From positions 1-64,000 of the forward strand of contig JACKEB010000018.1 in the NCBI GenBank assembly GCA_020633205.1: a stretch of DNA of 64,000 bases, written 5' to 3'. Positions 44,454-55,750 of the stretch are shown piece by piece (position 1 is the stretch's first letter; every line of letters starts with the position of its first letter). Origin of the DNA: Polyangiaceae bacterium. GTDB taxonomy: Bacteria; Myxococcota_A; Polyangia; Polyangiales; Polyangiaceae. The notes beneath the pieces are model-generated. The model was not told the DNA's origin, did not search any database, and worked only from the letters and a program-made list of their open reading frames with translations. The position numbers were made by a program, and so were the translations under genes.

Positions 44454-45071
44454 ATGCGGGCGCGCGGTTCATACAAGAAGAGCGAGGTCAGCCGGCAGCA
44501 GGTGCTGGAGGCGGCTGTGCGCGCGCTCGCCGAGCGCGGCTTCGCCCGCACGTCCGTCAGCGACATCGCTGCCGCGGCGGGCATGAGCAAGGGCGCCGTC
44601 CACTACCACTTCGAGAGCAAGGACGAGCTGATCGAACAGGTGCTTGCCCACTGCGCCGACGTGATGCGCGAGCGTGTGCGCGAGGCCTGGGAGCAGCCGG
44701 GCGACCCCCATCAGCGGATCTTGCGCGCGCTCAACGAGATGCGCGCCACTCGCAAGGACGCCGGCCCGGAACTCCGGGTGCTTGCCGATCTGATGGCCCA
44801 GGGGCTCCACGACGCGAAGCTCCAGGGCACCCTGCGCAGCATGTTCGAAGCCAACCGCCAGCAAGTGGCCGAAGGCATCGTCGAGTCGCTGCCCCAGCTC
44901 GGGATCCGCACCAAGATCCCACCGCGGGTCATCCCAAGGCTGTTGCTCGGCACCCTCGACGGCCTGGCCTTGCATGACTTCTTTGATCCTGCTCCAGCCG
45001 AAGACGACGCCGAGGTCCAACGCGCCCTCGAGATGATCGTCGTCAGCCTCTTCGAGCTCGACCCGCGCTGA
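44454..45071 (+). CDS. TetR-family transcriptional regulator
   Basis: The 205-residue protein has the TetR DNA-binding domain (about 12-60; SVSDIAAAAGMSKGAVHYHF then ESKDELIEQ) and a helical ligand domain of AcrR/NalC-like form. ATG at 44454 is preceded by GTAAGGAGG, a strong ribosome site. No target gene is obvious; the short inverted repeats downstream at 45136 and 45279, in front of the small membrane protein gene, are candidate operators. Confidence 0.9.
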   Translation: MRARGSYKKSEVSRQQVLEAAVRALAERGFARTSVSDIAAAAGMSKGAVHYHFESKDELIEQVLAHCADVMRERVREAWEQPGDPHQRILRALNEMRATRKDAGPELRVLADLMAQGLHDAKLQGTLRSMFEANRQQVAEGIVESLPQLGIRTKIPPRVIPRLLLGTLDGLALHDFFDPAPAEDDAEVQRALEMIVVSLFELDPR

Positions 45072-45371
45072 CATCCGCGGCCGTCACGACTCCGCCCCTA
45101 CTTTTTTTGGGGGAGAGGGAGCACGTCACGGCGCCGAAACAACCGTTTCAGTGTTTGGTGTCGCAGTTAATGGCGTTGTCGCAATGATTTTACGCAGCGC
45201 ATTAACTTAATAATTCCTGACAGTTGACTCTGGGTGGCCCTCGTAGTCCGCCGATCCCTGAGTTGACACGTCGCGTAAGTTGGTTAGAAACAGACCAACT
45301 GGCCAGTATTGGTGCGCGGCCCAAACCGCGTACCCAGCGCGCGACGCTGGCTCAGAGAAAGGAGCACTCCC
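45072..45371. promoter_or_regulatory. AT-rich regulatory region with two inverted repeats
   Basis: This 300-bp region is markedly AT-rich in the middle (ATTAACTTAATAATTCC at about 45200). It contains GAAAC-AACC-GTTTC at 45136-45149 and GTTGGT-n9-ACCAAC at 45279-45299; the second overlaps the -10 element of the promoter at 45263-45290. It separates the TetR gene from the small membrane protein gene and looks like a regulated promoter region. Confidence 0.5.
45263..45290 (+). promoter_or_regulatory. Sigma-70-type promoter for the small membrane protein gene
   Basis: A perfect TTGACA at 45263-45268 is followed after 16 bases by TAGAAA at 45285-45290 (4 of 6 consensus). The inverted repeat GTTGGT/ACCAAC straddles the -10 element, a typical repressor position. 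Confidence 0.55.
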
Positions 45372-45608
45372 GTGTTCGATAAACTATTCGCGTTGGTTGG
45401 CCCCACTTGGTCTGCGCTCGCGCTGCTCGCGCTGGTCCTGGCCTACTTCGCCGTGGCCGCTTCCGAGACCGTTCGAGTCGCTCACGCAGGAGACCAAACG
45501 CCACCTGCCTGGTGGCTGAAGGTCAAAGCCTGGATTGGGCGGGTTCGACATCGCTCGAACAAGAAGCCACCCATGGGCCCAACGTTACCGTCGAGTCCGT
45601 ACAACTGA
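45372..45608 (+). CDS. Small membrane protein
   Basis: The 78-residue protein has one strong transmembrane helix (about 10-32, WSALALLALVLAYFAVAAS) near the N-terminus and a basic tail (RVRHRSNKK) ending in Pro/Ser residues. The start is GTG at 45372, supported by AAAGGAG 8-14 bases upstream and a good promoter 80 bp further up. The positive tail after the helix suggests N-out/C-in. Function unknown. Confidence 0.6.
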   Translation: MFDKLFALVGPTWSALALLALVLAYFAVAASETVRVAHAGDQTPPAWWLKVKAWIGRVRHRSNKKPPMGPTLPSSPYN

Positions 45609-45639
45609 CAAACCGCCCCAAACGGGCGAGCATGTTCCG

Positions 45640-46507
45640 ATGCTCAAGTGCACGGACGTTGATTGGACGCGCCTAGAGGACGCGTATGGGCCTGCGACCG
45701 ATGTCCCCCAGCTGTATGCAGCGCTGCGCGGTGAAGATGAGGCGCGCTCAGACGAGGCGTTCGATACCCTCGTCGGGTCGTTGCGCCACCAGGGAGATCT
45801 CGGACGCCGCCATCGCGCTCGCGCTAGTCATTCTCTCGGAATTATCTGGCGAAAACGTCGCGCGTCCCGCGCCTCTCCTGCGTCTTCTTAATATCCTTGT
45901 GGAAATAGAAGGCTTCCCGGCAGGGGAAGGCGACCGCGCCGTTGCCCTTCACGAGTTCCTGCGGTTCGCTCGGGGCGAAGGGGAGTTGACGGTGGACATC
46001 ACGGACGCGTTGCGCGGCGCTCTGCGCGAAGCAGCGCCGCGCGTGAGCAGGTACCTAACCGATCCGGATCCCGACGTCGTGGCCGCCGCGGGCGAGTTCG
46101 TGACGCTCATTGGCCTGAACGCGAGCGGTTTGCGCGAGGTGATGACGCAGCAGATCAAAGGCGAGCAAACCGCCCCGCGTCTCGATCCCTCCGCGCTCGC
46201 GATGCTGCTCGCGGGGCTGATTGCCACTTACCAGGATTCCAGCGCTCCCGCGGAGCTCGAGCCGCTCCTACCCGGGCTACTCAGCCACGAAGACCGGGAC
46301 GTGCGCGCGGTCGCGGCCGTTGCAGTGCTCAGGCACTTTCCGGAATGGCCCGTCGAGGACGAGATGCTCGACGATCTCGCATGGGGCGTCGCCGAGATTC
46401 GCTTCCCACCCGGCATGTGCCTGCGATCGGTGGATGAGGCGATGTGGCTGGTCGAGGAGCAGGGACTTGAAGATGAGCTGATGGCGCGCTTCGAGGAGTA
46501 CGAATAG
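45640..46507 (+). pseudogene. HEAT-repeat-like protein gene with frameshift
   Basis: The first 52 codons from ATG 45640 (VDWTRLEDAYGPATDVPQLY ... SLRHQG) and a second frame from about 45792 (ISDAAIALALVILSELS to the stop at 46507) together form one protein of about 288 residues. The combined order resembles HEAT-repeat proteins that open with an AYG-A-DVP block and an HQG motif, which I recall from actinobacteria and myxobacteria. The junction is at a GGG run (45792-45794), so a one-base indel would restore it. The downstream frame alone has no good start in front of the helical repeats. Error or real decay is open. Confidence 0.6.
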
Positions 46508-46606
46508 CTCTGCGCAACCCAGAAACTTTACGGCGCCAGTGTGAGTCAGCCCGGGGCCGCGGAGCTTAGCGTTGCCAAGTCGCTAGATGCGCTGGATAGT
46601 CCCGCC

Positions 46607-47647
46607 ATGCGAAACGTTCTGAGTGCAGCCGCGGTTGCGGCTTGGATTGCCTCGAGTAGCGTGGTGCTAGCTCAACCAGCGCCTCCCCCCGCTCCCCCAG
46701 CTGATGCGCCCGCCGCTGACGCGCCGCCCGCTGACGCGCCGCCCGCGGAGGGCGAGCCCACGGATCCAGCGCCTCCAAGCGAGGACTGCTCAGACCCGGA
46801 AAAGCCGTGCGATAAGCCTGCGGCTGAAGAGCCGGCCCCACCACCCGAGCCGCCACCGGCGCCAGAGCCAGCGCCGGAGCCGCCACCCGCGGCCGAGCCG
46901 CCGCCCCCGGTAGCGCCTGCCGCGGCGCCGCCGCCCGCTCAGCCGATGCCACCGATGACGGATACACCGCCGGCGGACGCTGAAGAGAAAAAGCCCCCGG
47001 AGATGACCCTGGGCATTGAGCTGAACGCAGCCGTAGCGCGTCGTCTCGAGGACGCAGAAGAAGGCTTCCGCAACGCCTCGGGTGGCGACCTGGGATTCGG
47101 GGGCGCGCTTTGGTTCGCTCCAAACCGCATGCTGACTTTTGGCCTTGGCTATGCGCGGCTCGGTCTCGGCACGGAGGAGACCCCGCCCTTCCAGGCGTCC
47201 AGCCTCTCGGTGCACCGCATCGCGGACACGGCCTGGTTGCAAGGGCGCGTGTTCCCGCTGCGGGGCGACAAGGCCGGTCTATTCCTCGCGGCAATGTTCG
47301 GTCTGAGCTGGCAGTCGGTGGATGCCAACGGCACGCAGCTCGCCGAGGGCAACGTCTTCGTCAACCCGACCACGTCGTTCCAGTGCAGCGCGAGTGACAA
47401 CGCGCGCCTCGCGATGGGCGCGGGTGTGGGCGTGGACATCGAGGTCGAGCCGAACCTCGCGTTCGTCGCTCAGGCTGACATTCAGGCGCACCAGCTCTCC
47501 AGCGACCCGAACGACTTCGACGGGTGCGCTCAAGGCGCTGGCACGGCGACGGTGTTCGCTGGCCACCTGGGGCTCCAGTACCGCTTCGACCTCGGTGGCG
47601 GTAGTAGCGCAACGGCGACCGGACGCCGCACGTTGATCAACTTCTGA
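46607..47647 (+). CDS. Outer-membrane beta-barrel-like protein with Pro/Ala-rich N-terminal region
   Basis: The 346-residue protein has a cleavable signal peptide (cleavage after VVLAQ region), about 105 residues almost wholly of Pro, Ala and Glu with two cysteines, then a beta-rich domain of about 200 residues with alternating hydrophobic pattern and end strand LGLQYRFDL, typical of small outer-membrane barrels. The Pro-rich part may span or bind the peptidoglycan. ATG at 46607 is chosen because the signal peptide begins there. It is convergent with guaB and separated from it by a terminator. Confidence 0.75.
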   Translation: MRNVLSAAAVAAWIASSSVVLAQPAPPPAPPADAPAADAPPADAPPAEGEPTDPAPPSEDCSDPEKPCDKPAAEEPAPPPEPPPAPEPAPEPPPAAEPPPPVAPAAAPPPAQPMPPMTDTPPADAEEKKPPEMTLGIELNAAVARRLEDAEEGFRNASGGDLGFGGALWFAPNRMLTFGLGYARLGLGTEETPPFQASSLSVHRIADTAWLQGRVFPLRGDKAGLFLAAMFGLSWQSVDANGTQLAEGNVFVNPTTSFQCSASDNARLAMGAGVGVDIEVEPNLAFVAQADIQAHQLSSDPNDFDGCAQGAGTATVFAGHLGLQYRFDLGGGSSATATGRRTLINF

Positions 47648-47670
47648 GCTGAACGGCGAACCACGTCAGA

Positions 47671-47713
47671 GGCCGCGCTGGCTGCTTCCCTCGGGAAACA
47701 TAGCCGCGCGGCC
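47671..47713. terminator. Bidirectional terminator between the barrel gene and guaB
   Basis: Outer arms GGCCGCGC (47671-47678) and GCGCGGCC (47706-47713) pair perfectly; inner arms GGCT/AGCC and TTCCC/GGGAA extend the stem to a TC loop. TTT follows on the plus strand. It lies between convergent genes. Confidence 0.75.
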
Positions 47714-47743
47714 TTTGAAGTTTTGTGGCGGAAGGCGCCTGGC

Positions 47744-49195
<1,452 letters not shown>

Positions 49196-49345
49196 GGCCA
49201 AGCCTACACTACGGGGCTGGCCCACGCCGCCCCGAAATCGCCGAGACAACGCGCCTAACCCCCACCCCCGCACCCGTCTCCGGCAGCAGCTTCGGAGGCG
49301 CGCTCGAGCCTTGCGCGGCCGGCCCTCGTGGTAGGCTCCGCCCAC

Positions 49346-49744
49346 ATGTCAAACGAGGTTCTAGAGGGGTACCTCAACAAGCTCGAGCGTGGCTTCGAGC
49401 GGAGCGAGGACGGGACGTACTTGGTGAGCGCTGGACCGCACCGGCCACCCATTGCGCTGAGGGTCGCTCAGCCGGTGTTGGTCGCGCAGGTCGATGTTGG
49501 GCCGGCGCCGAACAACGATGCGCCAACGGAGGCGAAGCTGTTTCGCCACCTGCTCGAGCTCAACGCCAGTGACCTGCTGCATTCCTCGTATGCCTTGGAG
49601 GATCAGCGCATCGTGCTGACCGCCGCGCTCGAGCTCGCCAACATGGACTTGAATGAGCTCGAAGCCATCTTGGCAGATATGGATCTGGCGCTCACGGAAC
49701 ATGTCCCAGGCCTGCGCAGCATGGTCGAGGGGAAGGAAAGCTGA
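49346..49744 (+). CDS. CesT/YbjN-like small protein in pspA operon
   Basis: The 132-residue acidic protein has the profile of the type III chaperone-like/YbjN fold: an N-terminal helix (EVLEGYLNKLERGFE), a beta-sheet around VLVAQVDVGP, then helix LFRHLLELNASDLLHSSYAL and RIVLTAALELANMDLNELE. ATG at 49346. The stop is 3 bp before the pspA start, so both are cotranslated. A role as partner or regulator of the PspA protein is inferred only from this coupling. Confidence 0.7.
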   Translation: MSNEVLEGYLNKLERGFERSEDGTYLVSAGPHRPPIALRVAQPVLVAQVDVGPAPNNDAPTEAKLFRHLLELNASDLLHSSYALEDQRIVLTAALELANMDLNELEAILADMDLALTEHVPGLRSMVEGKES

Positions 49745-49747
49745 GTC

Positions 49748-50562
<815 letters not shown>

Positions 50563-50566
<4 letters not shown>

Positions 50567-52521
50567 GTCAGCGTACTCGGGGGCGCGCCGCAGCCTGGCT
50601 GCTTGGTGCCGCGTGTTGTTTCCTCACGGCGTCGAGCGCGCAGGCAGCAGGGGCGACGCTGAACGCCAACTCGACCGCGGGCAAGAAGGTCTCCATCGAC
50701 GGCTGGCTGAAAGAGTGGGGGAGTTTCACGAAGCTCTCCCAAACCATCAGCGGCAGCGCGGGTGGCGATCGCGCGGCGGTCGGCATCGCGTACGACGACA
50801 AGGCGCTCTACGTTGCGGTGACCATCAAGGACTCGGAGATCGTGCGCACCCCAACCATGGGAGCGAACGAGGACCGCGTCGAGTTCTCCATCGCAGTGCC
50901 GAAGCCCGGTGGCGGCTACACCAGCTACGACCTGTGGCTCTACAGCGGGATCCCGGGCAAGAGCGCGGGCGCCGTGAAGCTCCGCGGCGGCCGCGCGGTG
51001 CCTGGGGCCAAGCTGGTCGAAGCCGCGACGGAAGGCGGCATCGACATCGAGGCGTCGATCCCATGGTCCTCACTGCCGGCCACCAAGAAGCTGCGGGTCG
51101 GCCTGCACGGCAGTGTGCGCTACGTCGACTACGCCGGTGGCAAACAGAAGGCGATCATCGGAACCAGCGACGCGAGTGGTGGGATGGCGATGCCTCCCCT
51201 TCGTTTCGAGAACGAACAAGGCCTGGACAAGAGCTTGCTCGGGCCAAAGTCTCTCGGGCCAAACCCCGACAAAGCCGTCTACGGCAACGTGAGCGGCGAC
51301 TCACAGCTCGAGCAAGTCGCGCTCTACGGTGGCTACTTGACGATTCTTGGAGCCGGCTACCGCGGAGGGAAGCAGTTCTTCTACAAGGACCTCTCAGTCA
51401 AGAACGCCAGCATGGTGCCTTACTTGGAGCTGGAAGACCTGACCGGCGATGGCCGCGCGGAAATCGTGTATCGCAAGCGGGTCGGCACGGATAGCGACTA
51501 CCGCGAGTACTTGGAGGTGATGAGCGTCTCCGCAAAGGGCGAGCCCTTCGTCGCTTTCGAGCATGAGACGGGGATTGTCACCGGGGACGGCAAGATCCAG
51601 AACAAGGTCAGCATCAAGACCGTCGGCGGCAAGAAGGCGATCGTGATTGCCGACGACGCCGCCGAGGGCTGGGACCAGGGCTCTTTCCGCGAGGCACAGC
51701 AGAGCGAGATGGGCGCGACCCTCTTGCCCTGGGATGGCATCGCTGAACGCAGCTTTGGCTGGGACGGCAAGCAGTTCAAGCAAGTCGACGAGAAGAAGGG
51801 CAAGCCGCGCCTGACCAGCGCTGGCAGCGCACCCAAGACGGGTGGCAGCGCGACGACCTCCGGGCCGCCGCCTCCTCCAGCGCCGCGACCGCCCTCCGCC
51901 GATGAGCTGCAAGATCAGGTGTACGCGCTGTATCGCAAGTCACGCAAGGTCGGTAAGGAGAAGCCGCGCTTCGACTTCGTGACTAACGTGTACGGCGGTC
52001 CGGAGATGGAGCGCGTGTTGGTGCACGGGCTGGATGTCGTCGTCTTCGGCAAAGGTTACCGCGGGGGAACGGGCTTTGCGTACATCACGTTGCCCGCCAA
52101 GGCCGCGGAGGACATCGTCCACGTCACCGCGAAGGACCTGACCGGGGACGGCAAGGCGGAGATCTTGGTGCGCGCGACGCTCAAGACGAAGACCAGTGAA
52201 GAGTTCGGCGGCATCGTCGTCCAGCGTCACGCATTCCTCGTCTACGAGGTGGGCGCCGAGTCGCTCACGCGTATCTTCGGTGCGGAGACCGGCCGCACCC
52301 TGGAAGACAAGCGCGTGATCGGCAGCCTGCTCTTCAAGCCGCTGAAGAAGGGCTTTGAGCTGCAGCTCAAGGCGGGCCGTGTGGTGGGCTGGGACAAGGC
52401 CAGCTATCCGTTCCCTGTGGAAACGGGAACTGCAGGTGGCCTCGAGCCGTTGCTGCTGCCCTGGGGCTCGGTAACTCAGCTCGACTACCGCTACGAGGGT
52501 GGCGCGTTCAAGCGCCAGTAG
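50563..52521 (+). CDS. Exported protein with CBM9/DOMON-like and repeated beta domains
   Basis: The 652-residue protein has a signal peptide (cleavage after SSAQA), then a domain of about 150 residues resembling carbohydrate-binding module family 9/DOMON (VSIDGWLKEWGSF start, then DRVEFSIAVPK). Two further modules contain FG-GAP/VCBS-like calcium loops (DLTGDGRAEI and DLTGDGKAEI), separated by a Pro-rich segment. Its ATG overlaps the pspA stop as ATGA. The combination with a cytosolic membrane-stress protein is unusual and could link envelope damage sensing to a periplasmic protein. Confidence 0.75.
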
Positions 52522-52530
52522 CCTCAGCGC

Positions 52531-54099
52531 TCAGTTCAGTACGGTCAGATTCAGCACCGCCCAGCCGCCTTCTTTCAGGGTGAGCTTTGCGGCCTTGTAG
52601 TTGCCTCGGGCGCCGAGGGTCACGTGATGCACGCCAGGGCGAACCACGCGGCGCCCGATGGCCATGCGCGCGGGGAGCAGCGCCCAGCTGCGTGTGTCCG
52701 GCGTGTCGACCGCGGTGAGCGTCGCCTGGGTGCCAAGGGACAACAAGATGCCCCAGATATTGTCTCGCCCGGCGGCGGTGCGGGCCACCTCGCCTGCGAC
52801 GACGCGGGAGATCATGCGGGTGATCGCAGCACCAATCACCGCGCCCTCCGCGTCTTTCCACGCGGCACGTGCCTCGAGGTCGATGCCAATCGCGGCTTCG
52901 AGGGGCGCTGGCTCACCGTCGATGGAGAACTCCGGGACTTCGTACTGCCCTCGCGCTTTGCCAAGCGCCGGGTAGTTGATCCAGGTCACCAAGCCTTGAG
53001 CCGCCAAGCGATTCGCCTGCGCCTCCTGACCCGGCCCCATGTGCCCTGCGGCCCAGGTCAACGCGAGGCCAATGGGGATGCGCTTGGCTACCTTGGCGGG
53101 TACCCGGCCGTAGTTGATGACGACCAAGATTTCCGTCGGCTTGGGGAGCTTCTTGAGAGGCGTTTCCGGGCGGAGTGCTGTTTCTGGCTTGGCGCCCGCG
53201 TCGGCTTGCTCACCCGCGTCGACGTCTTGGCTACTCGTGCTCTGGTCTGGATCTTGGGGGGGAGGCGAATCGGGCTTGGCGCCTTGGTCCACCTCCACGG
53301 CGAAGTACGGGCTCGGCACCGGGCGCGGCTGCCTGTCGTCCTGCCGCGGCGGCGCGCCGTTGTACGTCTGTGGAGCCGTCTCCAGGATCTTGCGGATGCG
53401 CGGCGAGCGATAGCTCCCTTCCGCGGCCACCCGGCGCACCACGGGGTAGAGGCTCTTGTAATTACCGTATTGTAATGCTTCGTCGTAGTAGCGCAGCGCC
53501 TCGTCGGCGCGGCCGCTCTTTTCGAAGGTGAAGCCTGCCAGGTAGCTGCCGGGCCCTGTCAGCGCTGCGCCCTGACCTTCGTGCTCCTTCAGATACTGCT
53601 GCATCACCGCCAGGCGCCGCGCCTCGACCCGGGCGCCATTCAGGTCGTGACGCACCAGGTAGTTCACCATGTTCATGGTGTTGATGAGCAGCTTCTCGTA
53701 GGGCGGCGCTTTGTACGGGCCCGTGTCGTCGCTGAACAGGTACTTGCCGATGTCGTCGGCCGTGCCACGGCTCAAATCCAGCAGGTCCACCGCCTTGTCC
53801 GCCGCCTGCAGGTCGGCGCTGCTAAGGGAGTACTTGCCGAGCTGTTGCAGCACCATGGAGCGGTCGAGCAAGAGCAAGGCGTTGTCCCCGCTCAGGTCGT
53901 CGGGCTGCTGCTTCGCGCTGTCGACTTCGAGCTCTTCGTTGAGTAGCGCCAGCGCCTGCTTTGGTCGATTCGCGTCCAGTGCGTCGCGGGCGCCCTCGGT
54001 CCTGCTCGAGTGCCCAGCACAGCCTAGCGCCGAGAGGCTGATCCCCAGGGCAACGACAAGGCGGCTCAAGCCACGTGAGTAGTGGAGGGGAGGCGACAT
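52531..54099 (-). CDS. TPR-containing lipoprotein (COG3014-like)
   Basis: The 522-residue protein has a lipoprotein signal (lipobox SALGCA), several helical repeats (about 35-230; DALDANRPKQALALLNEE, SGRADEALRYYDEAL), a Pro/Asp/Gln-rich hinge (around 255-310) and a C-terminal domain ending with a beta-rich part (VRPGVHHVTLGARGNY). This matches uncharacterised lipoproteins that travel with LpoB-type proteins. Its start is 38 bp after the stop of the LpoB-like gene on the same strand, so both form an operon probably acting on peptidoglycan synthesis. Confidence 0.78.
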   Translation of the reverse strand: MSPPLHYSRGLSRLVVALGISLSALGCAGHSSRTEGARDALDANRPKQALALLNEELEVDSAKQQPDDLSGDNALLLLDRSMVLQQLGKYSLSSADLQAADKAVDLLDLSRGTADDIGKYLFSDDTGPYKAPPYEKLLINTMNMVNYLVRHDLNGARVEARRLAVMQQYLKEHEGQGAALTGPGSYLAGFTFEKSGRADEALRYYDEALQYGNYKSLYPVVRRVAAEGSYRSPRIRKILETAPQTYNGAPPRQDDRQPRPVPSPYFAVEVDQGAKPDSPPPQDPDQSTSSQDVDAGEQADAGAKPETALRPETPLKKLPKPTEILVVINYGRVPAKVAKRIPIGLALTWAAGHMGPGQEAQANRLAAQGLVTWINYPALGKARGQYEVPEFSIDGEPAPLEAAIGIDLEARAAWKDAEGAVIGAAITRMISRVVAGEVARTAAGRDNIWGILLSLGTQATLTAVDTPDTRSWALLPARMAIGRRVVRPGVHHVTLGARGNYKAAKLTLKEGGWAVLNLTVLN

Positions 54100-54137
54100 G
54101 GCTCATTGCGGCACGAGGTGACTCGCGCGCTCAGGGT

Positions 54138-54764
54138 TCAGTTGACCAGCGCCTTGGTCACCGATGTCTTGTTCTGAAAGACCGTCGCGCTCGTCTCGGC
54201 GTCGATGATCTGAAGGAACAAGAAGTATTGCACACGGCGCTCGTCTTCCTTGCGTTCGTCGGCGCTGTACACCTTTCCGGTGACGAAGTAGCGCGCGCCG
54301 ATTTGCTTGCCCCAGCGGGCGATGTTCGACTGATCGAAGGCCTCCGAGTACTGACTGCGGATCTCCTCGATCAGCTGAGGCTGCAGCTCGCGGTTGATCA
54401 CGGTGACGTGACCTGCGTTCACCAGCCGCGTCTCGATATCGGTCATCAGCGACTCGAGGGCGCTGTCCACGTGCTCGCTGGTCTCGTTCTTGAGTGGCAA
54501 CACAGCGATGGTTGGGCTCTTCTCATTTTCCCAGCGCTGGATGATGGCGCTCGACTGCAGCACCTTCATGTTCTCGTTCAGCATCTTCTCGAGATCACGG
54601 CGGTCGAGCCCGGTGCTGAACGCCTCGTCATCCAAGCCTTCGACCTCCTCACCGCGCACGGGTTGGGGCCCGCCACACGCGGGGAGCGCCGTGGTGCCCA
54701 CGAGGGCGAGGCTGAAGCTGAGCGCGATGGCGCGGTTCGAGAGCGAAGCAAGTCGTCGGATCAT
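54138..54764 (-). CDS. LpoB-like penicillin-binding protein activator lipoprotein
   Basis: The 208-residue protein has lipobox LPACGG and the LpoB/YcfM-type domain: TIAVLPLKNETSEHVD, then LMTDIETRLVNAGHVTVINRE and ARYFVTGKVYS with the final FLQIIDAETSATVFQ. In E. coli LpoB activates PBP1b from the outer membrane. ATG at 54764 is preferred, because GGAG lies 6 bases upstream; another ATG two codons earlier sits directly on that GGAG. It heads the operon with the TPR lipoprotein. Confidence 0.85.
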   Translation of the reverse strand: MIRRLASLSNRAIALSFSLALVGTTALPACGGPQPVRGEEVEGLDDEAFSTGLDRRDLEKMLNENMKVLQSSAIIQRWENEKSPTIAVLPLKNETSEHVDSALESLMTDIETRLVNAGHVTVINRELQPQLIEEIRSQYSEAFDQSNIARWGKQIGARYFVTGKVYSADERKEDERRVQYFLFLQIIDAETSATVFQNKTSVTKALVN

Positions 54765-54972
54765 GGGCATCTCCAAAAGGTGCGCGTTCCCGAGGAGTTT
54801 TTTGGGGGCATTTGCACGTGTGAGCAAGGGGTTGAAACCGCCTGATTGGTGCCGCTGTTCCACTGCCACTGTGTGCTCCCGGCGTTCTCGGAGATTTCAG
54901 CGCGTTTTGTGGCACCCTTGAGCAATAGGCGGCTCGCAGCCGAGCCGTTGCTTTGCTTGATCGGAGGTCCTC

Positions 54973-55728
54973 ATGGGGTTGGGACGCTGGGTGATTGCGG
55001 GGTGTATGGGCGCCGCTTTTGGATGGACGGCGTGCGGCGGAGATAGCTTCACCAGCGGCGCTGGCACCGGCGGAAACGCGAGCGGCGGTAGCGCAGGTGC
55101 TGGAGCGGCCGCGGGCGACGGCGGCAACGCGGGCAGCGGTGCGACGGCAAGTGGTGGCGCCGCTGGGACGGGCACCGCGGGGAGCGGAGCCGCTGGCAAC
55201 GGCGGAACGGGGACAGCGGGCGGCTCCGGAAACGGTGGTGCCGGAGGGGTCCCCAGTGAGTACGCCAACTGCACCGGTCCAGGTCAGTGCCTCCTCGTGC
55301 CGTCCAACTGCTGCGGCTACTGCAGCGAGCCCAAGCTCGAGGACTTCATCCCGATCAACTCGAGTTTCGAGTCGGCGTTCTACGGCGACCGCTGCTCGAC
55401 CATCGACTGCCCAAGTTGCATCACGCAGCTACCGGGAAACTTCACAGCCATCTGCCGCGCCGGGCGTTGTGAGCGAGTGAATGTCTACGACGACGACAAG
55501 CTGGTGGGCTGTGAGCGCACTGAAGATTGCCAGCTGCGCTGGGGCTCCCAGTGTTGCGAAGCGTGCGCCCCAAGTCCCGATCAGCTGATCGCGGTGGCCC
55601 ACGGCACCATCGAGCAAAACCAGTGCGGAAACGGGATTCCATGCCCGGAGTGCCCGACGCCAGGCTATCCGAGCGACGCTTCGGCAGAGTGCATCAATCA
55701 GCGCTGCGCGGTGGTCTACGCCAACTGA
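54973..55728 (+). CDS. Cys-rich lipoprotein with long Gly/Ala linker
   Basis: The 251-residue protein has a lipoprotein signal (GWTACGG lipobox), about 70 residues almost only of Gly, Ala, Ser and Thr, then a domain with about 20 cysteines arranged in two similar halves (CLLVPSNCCGYC and CQLRWGSQCCEAC). The paired halves suggest a duplicated disulfide-rich domain, outside the cytosol. ATG at 54973 has GGAGG 5 bases upstream. Function unknown. Confidence 0.8.
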   Translation: MGLGRWVIAGCMGAAFGWTACGGDSFTSGAGTGGNASGGSAGAGAAAGDGGNAGSGATASGGAAGTGTAGSGAAGNGGTGTAGGSGNGGAGGVPSEYANCTGPGQCLLVPSNCCGYCSEPKLEDFIPINSSFESAFYGDRCSTIDCPSCITQLPGNFTAICRAGRCERVNVYDDDKLVGCERTEDCQLRWGSQCCEACAPSPDQLIAVAHGTIEQNQCGNGIPCPECPTPGYPSDASAECINQRCAVVYAN

Positions 55729-55750
55729 GCCGGCTTGATTCCTGGCGGAA

